Assembly: GCF_019599275.1 (NCBI RefSeq) | Contig: NZ_JAHZTD010000007.1 | Span: 1 to 64,000, forward strand | DNA: 64,000 nucleotides | Direction: 5' to 3' | DNA from: Hymenobacter sp. HSC-4F20 | GTDB lineage: Bacteria > Bacteroidota > Bacteroidia > Cytophagales > Hymenobacteraceae | Part shown: piece by piece, positions 7,330 to 15,967 of the stretch | Layout of the letters: every line of letters starts with the position of its first letter | Numbering within the stretch: position 1 is the first letter of the stretch | Translations under genes and position numbers: made by a program | The notes under the pieces: generated by a model | Seen by the model: only the letters and a program-made list of their open reading frames with translations | What the model was told of the DNA's origin: nothing | The model's database searches: none

Positions 7330-9687
7330 TCACTCGGCCCGCAGGCTCAGCACGGGGTTGCGACGGGCGGCTCGCCAGGCCTGCACGCTTACGGTGAGCC
7401 AGGCAATGAGCAGGGCCCCCATCCCGGCTGCCGCGAAGTACCACCATTGCCATGCCACGCGGTAAGCAAAGCCCTCCAACCACCGCTGCAGGAGCAGGTA
7501 GCTCAGCGGCAGCGCCAAAACGATGGCCACGACCACCAGCCAGGTCAGGCTGCTGGTTAATAGCCAGACAATACTCAGCTCACTAGCGCCCAAAGCCTTG
7601 CGGATGCCGATTTCCTTGCGCCGTCGCTCGGCGGTGAAGGCGGCCAGGCCCAACAGACCCAGGGCAGAAATGAGAATGGCCAGCCCGGCAAAGTAGCGGG
7701 CGAGCACCGCTACCCGCCGCTCGGCCACGTACTGGGCTTGGTAGTCGGCATCCAGAAACGTGTAGTCGAGCGTAAAGCCGGGGTTATAGGCCGCGTACAG
7801 CTGCTGCAGCCGCGCAATCGTGGCCTGCTCCGCGCCCGGCTGGAGCTTCACGAGCACCGTGTTGATCTGGGGGTCGAGCTTGAGGAGCAGAGGCTTGATT
7901 TTTTCGTGCAGGGACTCGTAGTGGAAGTCGCGGACCACCCCCACGATGCGGGCGCCGTTGAGCTGTTGGCCCACGGGGTCCGGCATCCCCAGGCCGGCCA
8001 CCAGGGCTTGGTTGACGAGGATGGCGGCGCTGTCGGCGCGGAACTGCGGCGCAAAGCTGCGGCCGGCTACCAAGTGCAGGCCCATGGTTTCCAGTAGGTC
8101 GTAGTTGACCAGCATCGTCCCCACTGGCAGGCGCTTCCCCTGCCAGCTCACCTCCTCCACGTGACGCCCCCCCAGGAAGCCGCCCAAGACGCTGGACGCC
8201 TGTACAACGCCAGGCAGTTTCTTCACCTCGGCCAGAAAGGCCGCCTGCTGGCGCGCCGCCTTGCCGCCCGTATCAAAGCGGAGCACGTGGGCCTTGTCGT
8301 AGCCCAGCGGCTGGCGCTGCACAAACGCCAGCTGCGCGTTGACCACTACCACAGCCACAATGAACAGCACCGAGAGCGTGAATTGCAGCACGACCAGGCC
8401 TTGCCGCGTCCACACGTCGCCGGCCCTGGTCGGCAGCTTGCCTTTCAGCACGGCCGCCGGCTGGAACCCCGACAGGTAGAACGCGGGGTAGCTGCCCGCC
8501 AGCAGCCCCGTACCCAGCGCCAGGGCCAGGCCAGCCCCCACCAGCTGCGGCTCCCACCGCAAAGCCAGCGGCTTGCCCGTCAGTTCGCTGAACTGCGGGA
8601 GTACGAGCTGGACCAGCCCCACGGCCACCACCAGGGCCAGCAAGGCCATCACCACGGATTCCGTCAGGTATTGCCCCACCAGCGCGGCGCGGCTCGCCCC
8701 CAGGGCCTTGCGAATGCCCACTTCCTTGACCCGCCGCGAGGCCTTGGCGGTGAACAAATTCATGAAATTGATGCTGGCAATCACCAGAATGAGCCCGGCA
8801 ATCAGGGCAAACAGCCGCACGTAGGTAATGCGCCCCCCAGTGGCGACGCCGTTTTCGTAGGTGCCGTGCAGGTAGGCCGCCGAGAACGGCCGCACGAACA
8901 GCGTGCGCCCCCGGGCCTGGGCCTGCGCGCTTTTGGTTTTCAGCAACCCCGCCAGCTTGGCTTGAAACTGCGCGGGGTCGGCCCCCTCCTTCAAGGCTAA
9001 GTAGGTGGTGAATGGGCCGTCGTCGTCCCAGTTGATGGTTTCGCTCATCTGCATCAGGTCCTTGAACGAGGCAAACGGCAGCACGCAGTCAAACTGCTCG
9101 GACGAGTTGCGGGGCACCCCGGCAAACACCCCGGCCACCAGGCAGGTCTGTTTTCGGTCGGCCATTTGCCATTCCACGGCTTTACCCAGGCTGTTTTGCG
9201 GCGACCCGAAGAGCTTGGTGGCCAAGCCCTCGGACAGGACAATGGCGTCTTTGTTTTGCAGCACCGTGGCGGGGGTGCCCACCAGCAAGGGGTAGGAAAA
9301 CAGCTGGAAGAAGGCCGGGTCCGCGTATTTGGGGGCGACAGTGAGGTGCTGGCCGCCCGCCACCAGCGTGAACCTGGGGAAGAAGGGGACCGGCGTGGTG
9401 GTGGCCACCAGTTCAATCTCCGGCATTTCCCGCCGCAGGGCCTCGGCCAGTAGCGGCACGGTGCCGGTTTGGGTTTCGATGCCGGCGGCCGTGCGGCGGT
9501 TTTCCAGCACCTGATACAGGCGGCCGTCCAAGGCGTGGTAGCGGTCGAAGCTGCGCTCGTCGCTTATCCACAGGTAGATGAGCAGCGCGCAGGCCAGGGC
9601 GGTTGAGAGGCCAACGAGGTTGATGAAGAACGTGCTTTTGAACCGCTTGAAGTTGCGGTAAATGAGCAGCAAGGGGTAGGGAAGCAT
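7330..9687 (-). CDS. MacB/FtsX-type ABC transporter permease (two-module)
   Basis: The 785-residue inner-membrane protein is built as two MacB_PCD plus FtsX halves. It has an N-terminal membrane anchor (about 20-42), a periplasmic domain, three membrane segments at about 280-420 (containing SRRVKEVGIRKALGASRAAL), a second anchor and periplasmic domain, and three more segments at about 670-770 (ERRRKEIGIRKALGASELSI). Repetition of the E-x-GIRKALGAS motif in both halves is characteristic of the large FtsX-like permeases common in Bacteroidota. It would work with the ATPase directly upstream and the fusion protein beyond it to expel a substrate or signal molecule. It is the last gene of the leftward operon. 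Substrate unknown. Confidence 0.92.
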   Translation of the reverse strand: MLPYPLLLIYRNFKRFKSTFFINLVGLSTALACALLIYLWISDERSFDRYHALDGRLYQVLENRRTAAGIETQTGTVPLLAEALRREMPEIELVATTTPVPFFPRFTLVAGGQHLTVAPKYADPAFFQLFSYPLLVGTPATVLQNKDAIVLSEGLATKLFGSPQNSLGKAVEWQMADRKQTCLVAGVFAGVPRNSSEQFDCVLPFASFKDLMQMSETINWDDDGPFTTYLALKEGADPAQFQAKLAGLLKTKSAQAQARGRTLFVRPFSAAYLHGTYENGVATGGRITYVRLFALIAGLILVIASINFMNLFTAKASRRVKEVGIRKALGASRAALVGQYLTESVVMALLALVVAVGLVQLVLPQFSELTGKPLALRWEPQLVGAGLALALGTGLLAGSYPAFYLSGFQPAAVLKGKLPTRAGDVWTRQGLVVLQFTLSVLFIVAVVVVNAQLAFVQRQPLGYDKAHVLRFDTGGKAARQQAAFLAEVKKLPGVVQASSVLGGFLGGRHVEEVSWQGKRLPVGTMLVNYDLLETMGLHLVAGRSFAPQFRADSAAILVNQALVAGLGMPDPVGQQLNGARIVGVVRDFHYESLHEKIKPLLLKLDPQINTVLVKLQPGAEQATIARLQQLYAAYNPGFTLDYTFLDADYQAQYVAERRVAVLARYFAGLAILISALGLLGLAAFTAERRRKEIGIRKALGASELSIVWLLTSSLTWLVVVAIVLALPLSYLLLQRWLEGFAYRVAWQWWYFAAAGMGALLIAWLTVSVQAWRAARRNPVLSLRAE

Positions 9688-9708
9688 GGCCGAAGGGGGA
9701 GGAATCGG

Positions 9709-10392
9709 TTAGAATTGGCTGCGGCTGTTTTCGAGCACCACCTGCCCGTCGAGCAGGCGGACGACGCGCCGGGCATACCGGGCGTCATGCTCGGAGTGCG
9801 TGACCATGAGCACGGTGGTGCCGGCCTCATTCAGCTCGGTCAGCAGCCCCAGCACGTCGTGGCCGCTGGCCGAGTCGAGGTTGCCGGTGGGCTCGTCGCA
9901 GAGCAGCAGCGGCGGGGCGTTCACCACGGCGCGGGCCACGGCCACGCGCTGCTGCTGCCCGCCCGAGAGCTGCAGCGGAAAGTGGTTGCGCCGGTGCAGC
10001 AGCTGCATTTTCTCCAGCACCTGCTGCACCCGCTGCCGCCGCTCGGCGGCTCCTACGCCGAGGTAGCGCAGGGGCAGCTCCACGTTTTCAAACACCGTCA
10101 GCTCGTCAATCAGGTTGAAGCTCTGAAACACGAAGCCCAGGCTGCGCTTGCGCAGTTCGGCTCTCTGGCGCTCGGAGTAGCGGCTGGTCTCGGTGCCCAG
10201 CAGTTGCAGGCTGCCGCCATCGGGCTCGTCGAGCAGGCCCAATAGGTTGAGCAGGGTTGACTTGCCGCAGCCCGAGGGGCCCATGATGGCCACAAACTCC
10301 CCCTGCTCTACCGTCAGCGAGACGTGGTTCAGCGCCTTGGTTTGCACCTCTTCTGTGCGGTACACCTTTTCCAGGTTTTCGGTCTTAATCAT
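9709..10392 (-). CDS. ABC transporter ATP-binding protein (MacB/LolD class)
   Basis: The 227-residue cytoplasmic ATPase has all the expected motifs. Walker A is GPSGCGKST (about residues 38-46), the Q-loop is GFVFQSFNL, the signature is LSGGQQQR, Walker B is LLLCDEPTGNLD and the switch histidine is in MVTHSEHDA. Its length and motif context fit the MacB/LolD group that powers FtsX-type permeases by mechanotransmission. It is encoded 21 bases before the permease and 39 after the membrane-fusion gene, forming one operon of three genes. Confidence 0.94.
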   Translation of the reverse strand: MIKTENLEKVYRTEEVQTKALNHVSLTVEQGEFVAIMGPSGCGKSTLLNLLGLLDEPDGGSLQLLGTETSRYSERQRAELRKRSLGFVFQSFNLIDELTVFENVELPLRYLGVGAAERRQRVQQVLEKMQLLHRRNHFPLQLSGGQQQRVAVARAVVNAPPLLLCDEPTGNLDSASGHDVLGLLTELNEAGTTVLMVTHSEHDARYARRVVRLLDGQVVLENSRSQF

Positions 10393-10431
10393 GAGCAGTA
10401 GTCTTGTTGAGCCAAGTAATTAGTAAAATGC

Positions 10432-11691
10432 CTAGGGCTGGCGGCTGTCCAGCACCAGCTCCTGGCGGTCGGCGTAGCCTTCGTAGCTGGAAGTCACCAC
10501 TTGGTCGCCGGGTTGCAGGCCCGCCAGCACTTCGTAATAATCGGGGTTCTGCCGCCCTAGCCGGATGGCTACCCGTTGGGCCCGGGTGCCGTCGGCAGTT
10601 AGCTTGAACACCCAGTTGCCCACGGTTTGCTGGTAAAAGCCCCCTTTGGGCAGCAGCACCGCCGGGGCCTTTGCGCTCAGCGCCAGCCGGATGGGCAGGG
10701 TCTGGCCTCGCCGCAGGCCCGGTGGCGGGGGGCCGGTAAAGGCCAGGTCGATTTGCAGGCCTTTGGCCACTTGGGCGAAGATTTTGGTCACGCGCAAGGC
10801 ATACGCTTGGCCATCCACTACCACTTCGCCCACCTGGCCGGCCGCAATGCGGGCAATGTAAAACTCGTCCACTGCGGCGTGCAATTTCACGCCCGCCAGC
10901 GCGTCAATCTGCCCTAGGCGCTGGCCCCGCGTTTTGGCCTCGCCCACTTCCGCGGCCAACGAGCTGAGCCGCCCGCCGACTGGGGCCCGTAGCAGCAGGT
11001 CGTCCATCTTGCGCCGCATCAGGGCCAGGTTGCTGGTCATGCGTTGCACCGATTCCTGCATGGTGCCCAGTTGTTGCTGCATGGCTATTGAGTCCTGGCG
11101 CAGGGTTTGCTGCGTCAGTTGTCGCCTGCGTCGCTGGTAGCGGTAGGCGTTCTGGCTCTGCAGGTAGTCCTGCCGGGCAATTACCTTTTGGTCGTAGAGC
11201 ACCTGGTTGGTGTCGAACTCCCGCCGAGCCTCGGCCAGCTGAAAGTCGATTTCGACTAGCTGATTTTGGCGCAGAATGCGGTTTTGCAGCAGCTGGTTGC
11301 GGGTGTTGCGCAGGTTGTTCATCAGCTCGTACACGGCCGTTTCGCGGTTTACCATTTCCAGCTGCAAGTCGGGGTTGGCCAGCTGCAGCAACGGCTGGCC
11401 CGCCGTCAGGGTCGCGCCTTCTTCCACCAGTACCTGCTGCACCGTGCCAGCCTCCGCCGCGTCCAGGTACACGGTGCGCAGGGGCTGCACTACCCCGTCG
11501 AGGGCCGTAAACTCCTGAAAGTTGCCCCGCGTGACGGGGCTGATGGTGAGCCGGCTGGCCGCCACGTGCAGCCGCTGGCCCGGCCTGGGCCAGTAGAGGC
11601 CAGCCGCGCCCAGGCCCGCCAGCAGCAGGCCCCCCAGCCACCACCAGCGGGCAACAAACCACCATTTTTTCTTCGGTATCAGGACATCCAT
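10432..11691 (-). CDS. Periplasmic adaptor (membrane-fusion) protein of the exporter
   Basis: The protein links the inner-membrane exporter to the outer membrane. I choose the start at 11691 (MDVLIPKKKWWF, 419 residues), since an upstream in-frame start adds a non-conserved hydrophobic stretch. A single membrane anchor lies at about 15-35 (WWWLGGLLLAGLGAAGLYW). A barrel-sandwich hybrid domain follows, then a long coiled-coil hairpin at about 110-240, rich in Q, R and L (ETAVYELMNNLRNTRNQLLQ). A second lipoyl half (LLLRAPVGGRLSSL) and a beta-barrel domain end the protein. This is the HlyD/MacA layout. It is first in the leftward operon and divergent from the regulator at 11996. Confidence 0.9.
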   Translation of the reverse strand: MDVLIPKKKWWFVARWWWLGGLLLAGLGAAGLYWPRPGQRLHVAASRLTISPVTRGNFQEFTALDGVVQPLRTVYLDAAEAGTVQQVLVEEGATLTAGQPLLQLANPDLQLEMVNRETAVYELMNNLRNTRNQLLQNRILRQNQLVEIDFQLAEARREFDTNQVLYDQKVIARQDYLQSQNAYRYQRRRRQLTQQTLRQDSIAMQQQLGTMQESVQRMTSNLALMRRKMDDLLLRAPVGGRLSSLAAEVGEAKTRGQRLGQIDALAGVKLHAAVDEFYIARIAAGQVGEVVVDGQAYALRVTKIFAQVAKGLQIDLAFTGPPPPGLRRGQTLPIRLALSAKAPAVLLPKGGFYQQTVGNWVFKLTADGTRAQRVAIRLGRQNPDYYEVLAGLQPGDQVVTSSYEGYADRQELVLDSRQP

Positions 11692-11816
11692 TTGGTTCGA
11701 GGCAGGAACTAGCAGCAAAAAACTAGTGACCGGAGATGCCAAGAACGGTGCCCTACTCGCAAGGCATTGTAAATCAACAATATGGGTTTAGAATCTACCT
11801 GTCAGTTGTTGCCAAA

Positions 11817-11848
11817 CGTCCGGTTTTGCTACAGTTGACCGTCCGGTT
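11817..11848 (+). promoter_or_regulatory. Direct-repeat pair between divergent exporter and regulator genes
   Basis: CGTCCGGTT occurs at 11817-11825 and again at 11840-11848, 23 bases apart (about two helical turns) and in the same direction. It lies in the 304-base gap between the divergent exporter operon and the NtrC-type regulator. It could be a binding site for that regulator acting upstream of a sigma-54 promoter. I could not find a convincing sigma-54 promoter sequence. Confidence 0.35.
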
Positions 11849-11995
11849 CCGATACACTCCGCCTGAGCCGCTGGGCTGAAATCTGCTTGGCGGATTGAAA
11901 ACCAGTATTTTCCAAGGCCTGCACGGTTTATGTGGCCTGCATTGGTACCGACACCTGTTATCCCCGACTTTTACGTTTTACCAAGCCGTTTTTTC

Positions 11996-13363
11996 ATGAA
12001 CCTTACGCACGCCCGCCTCCTGGTGGTGGACGACGAGCCCGATGTGCTGTTTGCCCTCAAGCTGCTGCTCAAAACCGAGGTGCGGGAAGTCGTGACGGAG
12101 AAAAACCCGGAACGGCTGCTCTCCCTGCTCCGCCAGCAGCACTTCGACGCCGTGCTGCTCGACATGAACTACCGCAGCGGCCAGGCGACGGGCAACGAGG
12201 GCTTCTACTGGCTGGGCCGTATCCGGGAGCACGACCCTACCACGGCCGTTATCCTCATTACGGCCTATGGCGACGTGCGCACGGCGGTGCGCGCCCTTAA
12301 AGCCGGCGCCACCGACTTCCTGCTCAAGCCCTGGCACAACGAACAGCTCCTGCAAACGCTGGCCGCCGCCCTTCAACCCACACCCGGCAGTAAAAGTGGG
12401 GGCACCCCGAAAAAACCAGCCGGGCCGGCCACTGCTCTCCTGGGAGAGTCAGCCGCCATGCAGGAAGTGCGCGCCATACTTGAAAAGGTCGCCCCCACCG
12501 AGGCCAATGTGCTGCTGCTCGGCGAGAACGGTACGGGCAAGGAGCTGGTCGCCAGGTCCCTGCACGAGCAGTCGCGCCGCGCCGCGAGGCCCTTTGTGGC
12601 CGCCGACGTGGCCGCGCTCAGCGAAGGGTTGTTTGAAAGCGAGCTGTTTGGGCACACCAAGGGGGCGTTCACGGATGCCCAGGTTAGCCGCGTGGGCCGG
12701 TTTGAGGCGGCCACCGACGGAACCTTGTTTCTGGACGAGATTGGCAACATTGGCCTGCCGCAGCAAGCCAAGCTGCTTACGGCCCTGCAAAACCGCCAGG
12801 TGGTGCCCGTAGGAAGCAACACCCCCGTTCCGGTAGATATCCGCCTGTTGTCGGCCACCAACGCCCCGTTGCACGCCCTGGTAGCCCGCGGTGCCTTCCG
12901 CCAGGACCTGATGTACCGCCTCAACACGGTCGAAATCACGCTGCCGCCCCTGCGTGAGCGGGGCGACGACGTGCAGCTGTTGGCCCAGCACTTCGCCCAG
13001 GTGTACGCCGCCCGCAACCGGCAACCCGTGCCGGAATTCAGTGCCGCTGCCCTGCGCAAGCTCCGGGAGCACTCTTGGCCCGGCAACGTGCGGGAGTTGC
13101 AGCACGCCGTAGAGCGGGCCGTTATTCTGGGCACCGGCCCCGTGCTGCTACCGGCCGATTTCTCGTTTCGCAACCCCGACTCGGGCACGGCTGCCGCGCC
13201 AGCTGCGACCGGGGCTGAGCAGCCGTTGCCGTTGCTGGAAGTCGAGAAAAACACCATTCTGCAGGCCATTGAGCGCCACCAAGGCAACCTTACCAAAGCG
13301 GCCAAGGAACTAGGCCTCACCCGCACTGCCCTCTACCGTCGGCTCGACAAGCATGATATTTAA
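11996..13363 (+). CDS. Sigma-54-dependent response regulator (NtrC family)
   Basis: The 455-residue regulator has three domains. The receiver domain spans about residues 1-120, with the acidic pair in VVDDEPD, phosphoryl-acceptor Asp56 in LLDMNY and Lys in FLLKPW. An AAA+ domain at about 140-385 carries Walker A GENGTGKE, the sigma-54 contact loop GAFTDA and arginine-finger regions. A Fis-type helix-turn-helix ends the protein (NLTKAAKELGLTRTALYRRL). The start at 11996 gives a normal receiver N-terminus (MNLTHARLLVVDDEP). Its stop overlaps the kinase gene by 11 bases, so the two form a cognate pair. It probably activates the divergent exporter operon in response to the kinase signal. Confidence 0.93.
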   Translation: MNLTHARLLVVDDEPDVLFALKLLLKTEVREVVTEKNPERLLSLLRQQHFDAVLLDMNYRSGQATGNEGFYWLGRIREHDPTTAVILITAYGDVRTAVRALKAGATDFLLKPWHNEQLLQTLAAALQPTPGSKSGGTPKKPAGPATALLGESAAMQEVRAILEKVAPTEANVLLLGENGTGKELVARSLHEQSRRAARPFVAADVAALSEGLFESELFGHTKGAFTDAQVSRVGRFEAATDGTLFLDEIGNIGLPQQAKLLTALQNRQVVPVGSNTPVPVDIRLLSATNAPLHALVARGAFRQDLMYRLNTVEITLPPLRERGDDVQLLAQHFAQVYAARNRQPVPEFSAAALRKLREHSWPGNVRELQHAVERAVILGTGPVLLPADFSFRNPDSGTAAAPAATGAEQPLPLLEVEKNTILQAIERHQGNLTKAAKELGLTRTALYRRLDKHDI

Positions 13364-14699
13364 TAGCCTGGACGCCCGCCTGCTGGGACGGTTGGTACTG
13401 CTGGTAGCCGCGCTGGCCGGGGGCGGGTACGCCGCGCTGCACCACGCCTACGGGCTAGCCCTGGGGGGCCTGGTGCTATTACTCCTCCTGGTCGTGGACC
13501 TAACCCGCTACCTGACGCGCGGCCAGCAGGCTCTGGCCGATTTTACCCTGGCTCTCCAGTACCGGGATTTTTCGCGGCAGTACCCGGCGCAGTCCGGTCC
13601 GGCGTCGCTGCGGCCCTTGCACGAGGCCTTCAACCAGGTCAACGCCACGTTTCGGGAGCTGCGGGCCGCGCAGGAAGGGCAGTTCCAGTACCTGCAAACC
13701 ATCCTGGCCCTACTGGATACCGGCATCGTGTCCTACGACGCAACGGGCACCGTGGCCTGGGTGAACGAGGCATTTAAACAGATGCTGCACCTGCCGTACC
13801 TGAAAAATATCCGGGCGCTGCAATCCCGGCAGCCGGTTCTTTACGAAGCCATCTGCCGGGCAGTGCCCGGCCAGCCCGTGGTGGTGAAGCTGACGGTAGA
13901 CCGCCAGACGGTGCAGCTGCTCGTTTCGGCCACCCGGTTTAAGCTGCGAGGCGAAGCGTTTACCCTCCTCGCCTTCAAGAACGTGAGCCAGGCCCTGGCT
14001 GACACCGAAACTGCCGCCTGGCAGCAACTGCTGCGGGTCATGACGCACGAAATCATGAACTCGGTTGCCCCCATTGCTTCACTGGCAGATTCGTTGGGCC
14101 GCCACGTGCAGCGCGCCCGGCAGCAAGAGGCGTCGGATGAGCTGCTCGACGACGTGGGCATCGGCATTCGCATCATCCAGCAGCGCAGCGAAGGGCTGCT
14201 GCGCTTCGCCCAGGTGTACCGGGACTTCAGCACCCTGGGCTCGCCGCAGCGCACCACCCTGTACGTGCAGGAACTGCTCCAGGCCACCCGCCAGCTCCTG
14301 GCGGAGCAGCTGGCTGCGCAAGGCATTGAGGTTACCCTGAGCGTCCGGCCCGCCTACCTCACCCTGCACGCCGACGGCCACCTGCTGGAGCAAGTGCTTA
14401 TCAATCTGGTACTCAATGCGGCGCAGGCAGTTACCCACACCCCTACCCCTCGCATTAGCCTGCAGGCTTGGTCCGATGAACAGCAGCGAGTCGTTATTGC
14501 GGTGAAAGACAACGGGAGCGGTATTCCTGCCGACGTGCTGGACAGCATCTTTATTCCTTTTTTCACCACCCGCCCCAACGGCTCCGGGATTGGGCTGAGC
14601 TTGGCCAAGCAAATCATGCAGTTGCACCAAGGCAGCATTCAGGTCCATTCCGTAGAGGGGGCAGGCAGTGCGTTTCAGCTGTGGTTTCCCCGCAGTTAG
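13353..14699 (+). CDS. Sensor histidine kinase
   Basis: The 448-residue membrane kinase has two N-terminal membrane segments (about 12-30 and 33-50) with almost no periplasmic loop. A linker and a PAS-like domain follow at about 105-220 (YLQTILALLDTGIVSYDATG). The dimerisation helix carries His232 (MTHEIMNSVAPI), and an HATPase domain has N-box NLVLNAAQA, G1 DNGSGIP and G2 GSGIGLSLAKQI. The very short loop suggests it senses a membrane or cytoplasmic cue rather than a periplasmic ligand. It overlaps the response regulator gene by 11 bases. In Bacteroidota this kinase type commonly pairs with NtrC regulators next to MacB-type exporters, as here. Confidence 0.92.
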   Translation: MIFNSLDARLLGRLVLLVAALAGGGYAALHHAYGLALGGLVLLLLLVVDLTRYLTRGQQALADFTLALQYRDFSRQYPAQSGPASLRPLHEAFNQVNATFRELRAAQEGQFQYLQTILALLDTGIVSYDATGTVAWVNEAFKQMLHLPYLKNIRALQSRQPVLYEAICRAVPGQPVVVKLTVDRQTVQLLVSATRFKLRGEAFTLLAFKNVSQALADTETAAWQQLLRVMTHEIMNSVAPIASLADSLGRHVQRARQQEASDELLDDVGIGIRIIQQRSEGLLRFAQVYRDFSTLGSPQRTTLYVQELLQATRQLLAEQLAAQGIEVTLSVRPAYLTLHADGHLLEQVLINLVLNAAQAVTHTPTPRISLQAWSDEQQRVVIAVKDNGSGIPADVLDSIFIPFFTTRPNGSGIGLSLAKQIMQLHQGSIQVHSVEGAGSAFQLWFPRS

Positions 14700-14727
14700 C
14701 TTCTAGTAGTATAAGCATACTTCTACA

Positions 14728-14986
14728 TTAAGTACCAGGGGCTGCTCCTATACTGCCACCGGTAGGAACAGCTACATGCGCTATAGATACCAGTAAATGG
14801 TGGCCCAGCCGATTCCGTGTAACTGCCCGATTTTAGGCTACTGTCTTGTCCGGCTGCAAGTAGAGCGTTTTGGCTGCCTGTGCTTTGGAAAGGGCCTGCT
14901 TGGAGAGGTCTTTGGGCCGCCCGCCTTCCCTGTCGCCCTCCGGCCCGCGCCACCGTCAGGCCGGCTTTGGCCCGTTCGCGAATAAT
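14728..14986 (-). pseudogene. Tn3-type serine resolvase C-terminal half, frameshifted
   Basis: Reading leftward from 14986 the frames give IIRERAKAGLTVARA, the long helix of serine resolvases. After a frameshift come GRPKDLSKQALSKAQAAKTLYL, a stop, and in another frame IGQLHGIGWATIYWYL, the helix-turn-helix. The tail HVAVPTGG parallels the tail of the scrap at 828-950. The catalytic N-terminal domain is missing beyond 14990. At least two frame changes and internal stops show it is dead. Its orientation and place make it the likely counterpart of the transposase scar at 7062-7193. Confidence 0.68.
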
Positions 14987-14990
14987 GGAA

Positions 14991-15357
14991 GCGGGCTTCT
15001 AGTTTATGCAAAAGGTGATGAAAGTAATGAATGGCCTCTCCAGGCCTATCTCGCGACCGTGCTAGTGCCCGTCTCAGCGGATATAGTGCTGAGCCACTAG
15101 ACGATGAGCTTACTGCTCCAACAGCGTGTTGAGTTCATTTATCACGTACGTCCTAGATCTTTTGAGGCCCGTAACATTTTCCAAACGCACGTTTAGAAAA
15201 TGCTAACCCAAGCTTTCACGTCTGTAGTCGAGAAGTATATTTCAGTACAAATTCCGTTCACCAGTTATACTAAAATATACCGCCTTAGATTTAGATCCGT
15301 TTGCTTCGCTTTTGAGAATATACTGGTTCTTACCTTGACTCCCCTTTTAACGCTCCC
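14991..15357. other. Intergenic, no gene recognised
   Basis: No coding region with convincing composition or motif is visible between the resolvase pseudogene and the first iteron. This stretch marks the transition from transposon-derived DNA to the replication origin. I looked here for a terminal repeat matching the GGGG ends and found none. Confidence 0.5.
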
Positions 15358-15967
15358 ACCCCTTTTTTGTAGTCGTATGCTTTCTCCGCTAAGCGGCGGC
15401 TGTTAGTTTGTAGTACCTCCTCACCCCTTTTTTGTAGTCATATGCCATTAGCATTATGCAGCTAAACAGCTCTATATTTTCCCTGTTCCAGTGCCCTCTG
15501 GCTCATTCAGCATATGACTACAAAAAAGGGGTGAGGGGAAAGGCTATTTGATCAGATACACCCTTGTATGCACTCCCACCCCTTCCTTCATGCGGGATAT
15601 GACTACAAAAAAGGGGTCAGCGCAAAAGCCTGTTTATAACTCAATCAGGACCTGCAGAAAGTAGAGTCAGTATTGTATTTGATTTTTCAAAAAAGCTACT
15701 CAAGAAACTAGTAGTTTTCTTCCTTTATAAAGTTTACTTAGTTTACAGGTGTTGTAACTGTCTGTACATCAGTATTATATAGACGTATATGACTACAAAA
15801 AAGGGGTCATATGACTACAAAAAAGGGGTCATATGACTACAAAAAAGGGGTCATATGACTACAAAAAAGGGGTCAGCGGGGCCTCATATGACTACAAAAA
15901 AGGGGTCATATGACTACAACCTCGTGAATATGTAGCATAATGTACTGCATTTGCTTACTTTGGCTTC
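15358..15967. other. Candidate iteron-type replication origin (oriV)
   Basis: The region holds nine full and one partial copy of a 22-bp iteron, and an AT-rich stretch at about 15625-15785 that could be the DNA-unwinding element. It directly precedes the Rep_3 initiator gene. Two iterons (15358-15379 and 15423-15444) are inverted, two (15511-15532 and 15596-15617) are direct and dispersed, and the rest form a tandem block. Dispersed copies may serve replication and the tandem block next to rep may serve autoregulation. That division is an inference. Confidence 0.82.
15786..15919 (+). repeat. Tandem 22-bp iteron block
   Basis: The unit is CATATGACTAC, six A residues, then GGGGT. Copies lie at 15786-15807 (first base T), 15808-15829, 15830-15851, 15852-15873 and 15885-15906. 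A truncated copy follows at 15907-15919. Four copies are exactly head to tail with a 22-bp period (two helical turns), so bound initiator molecules would sit on one face of the helix. Confidence 0.93.

Larger units (their letters stand above)
6998..14990. mobile_element. Second, inverted decayed Tn3-like element (right boundary lost)
   Basis: Its left edge is a 38-bp GGGG terminal repeat (6998-7035) followed by a transposase scar on the minus strand. The right side holds a resolvase pseudogene on the minus strand (14728-14986). This is the mirror image of the gene order in 791-6026 (end, resolvase scrap, passenger, transposase scrap, end). Between the two scars lie an exporter operon and a two-component system. 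No matching right terminal repeat was found between 14990 and 15400. The right limit is therefore uncertain, and the reading of the whole span as one element is an inference. Confidence 0.45.

Noticed and set aside
11743..11995. Sigma-54 promoter in the exporter/regulator gap
   Set aside because: TTGGCAACAACTGACAG on the minus strand has the GG element but no GC 10 bases later, so it does not meet the -24/-12 rule.
14990..15400. Expected right terminal repeat of the second Tn3-like element
   Set aside because: I looked for a sequence like ATATTTTCT with TACTC and ending CCCC and found none, so the right border is left open.
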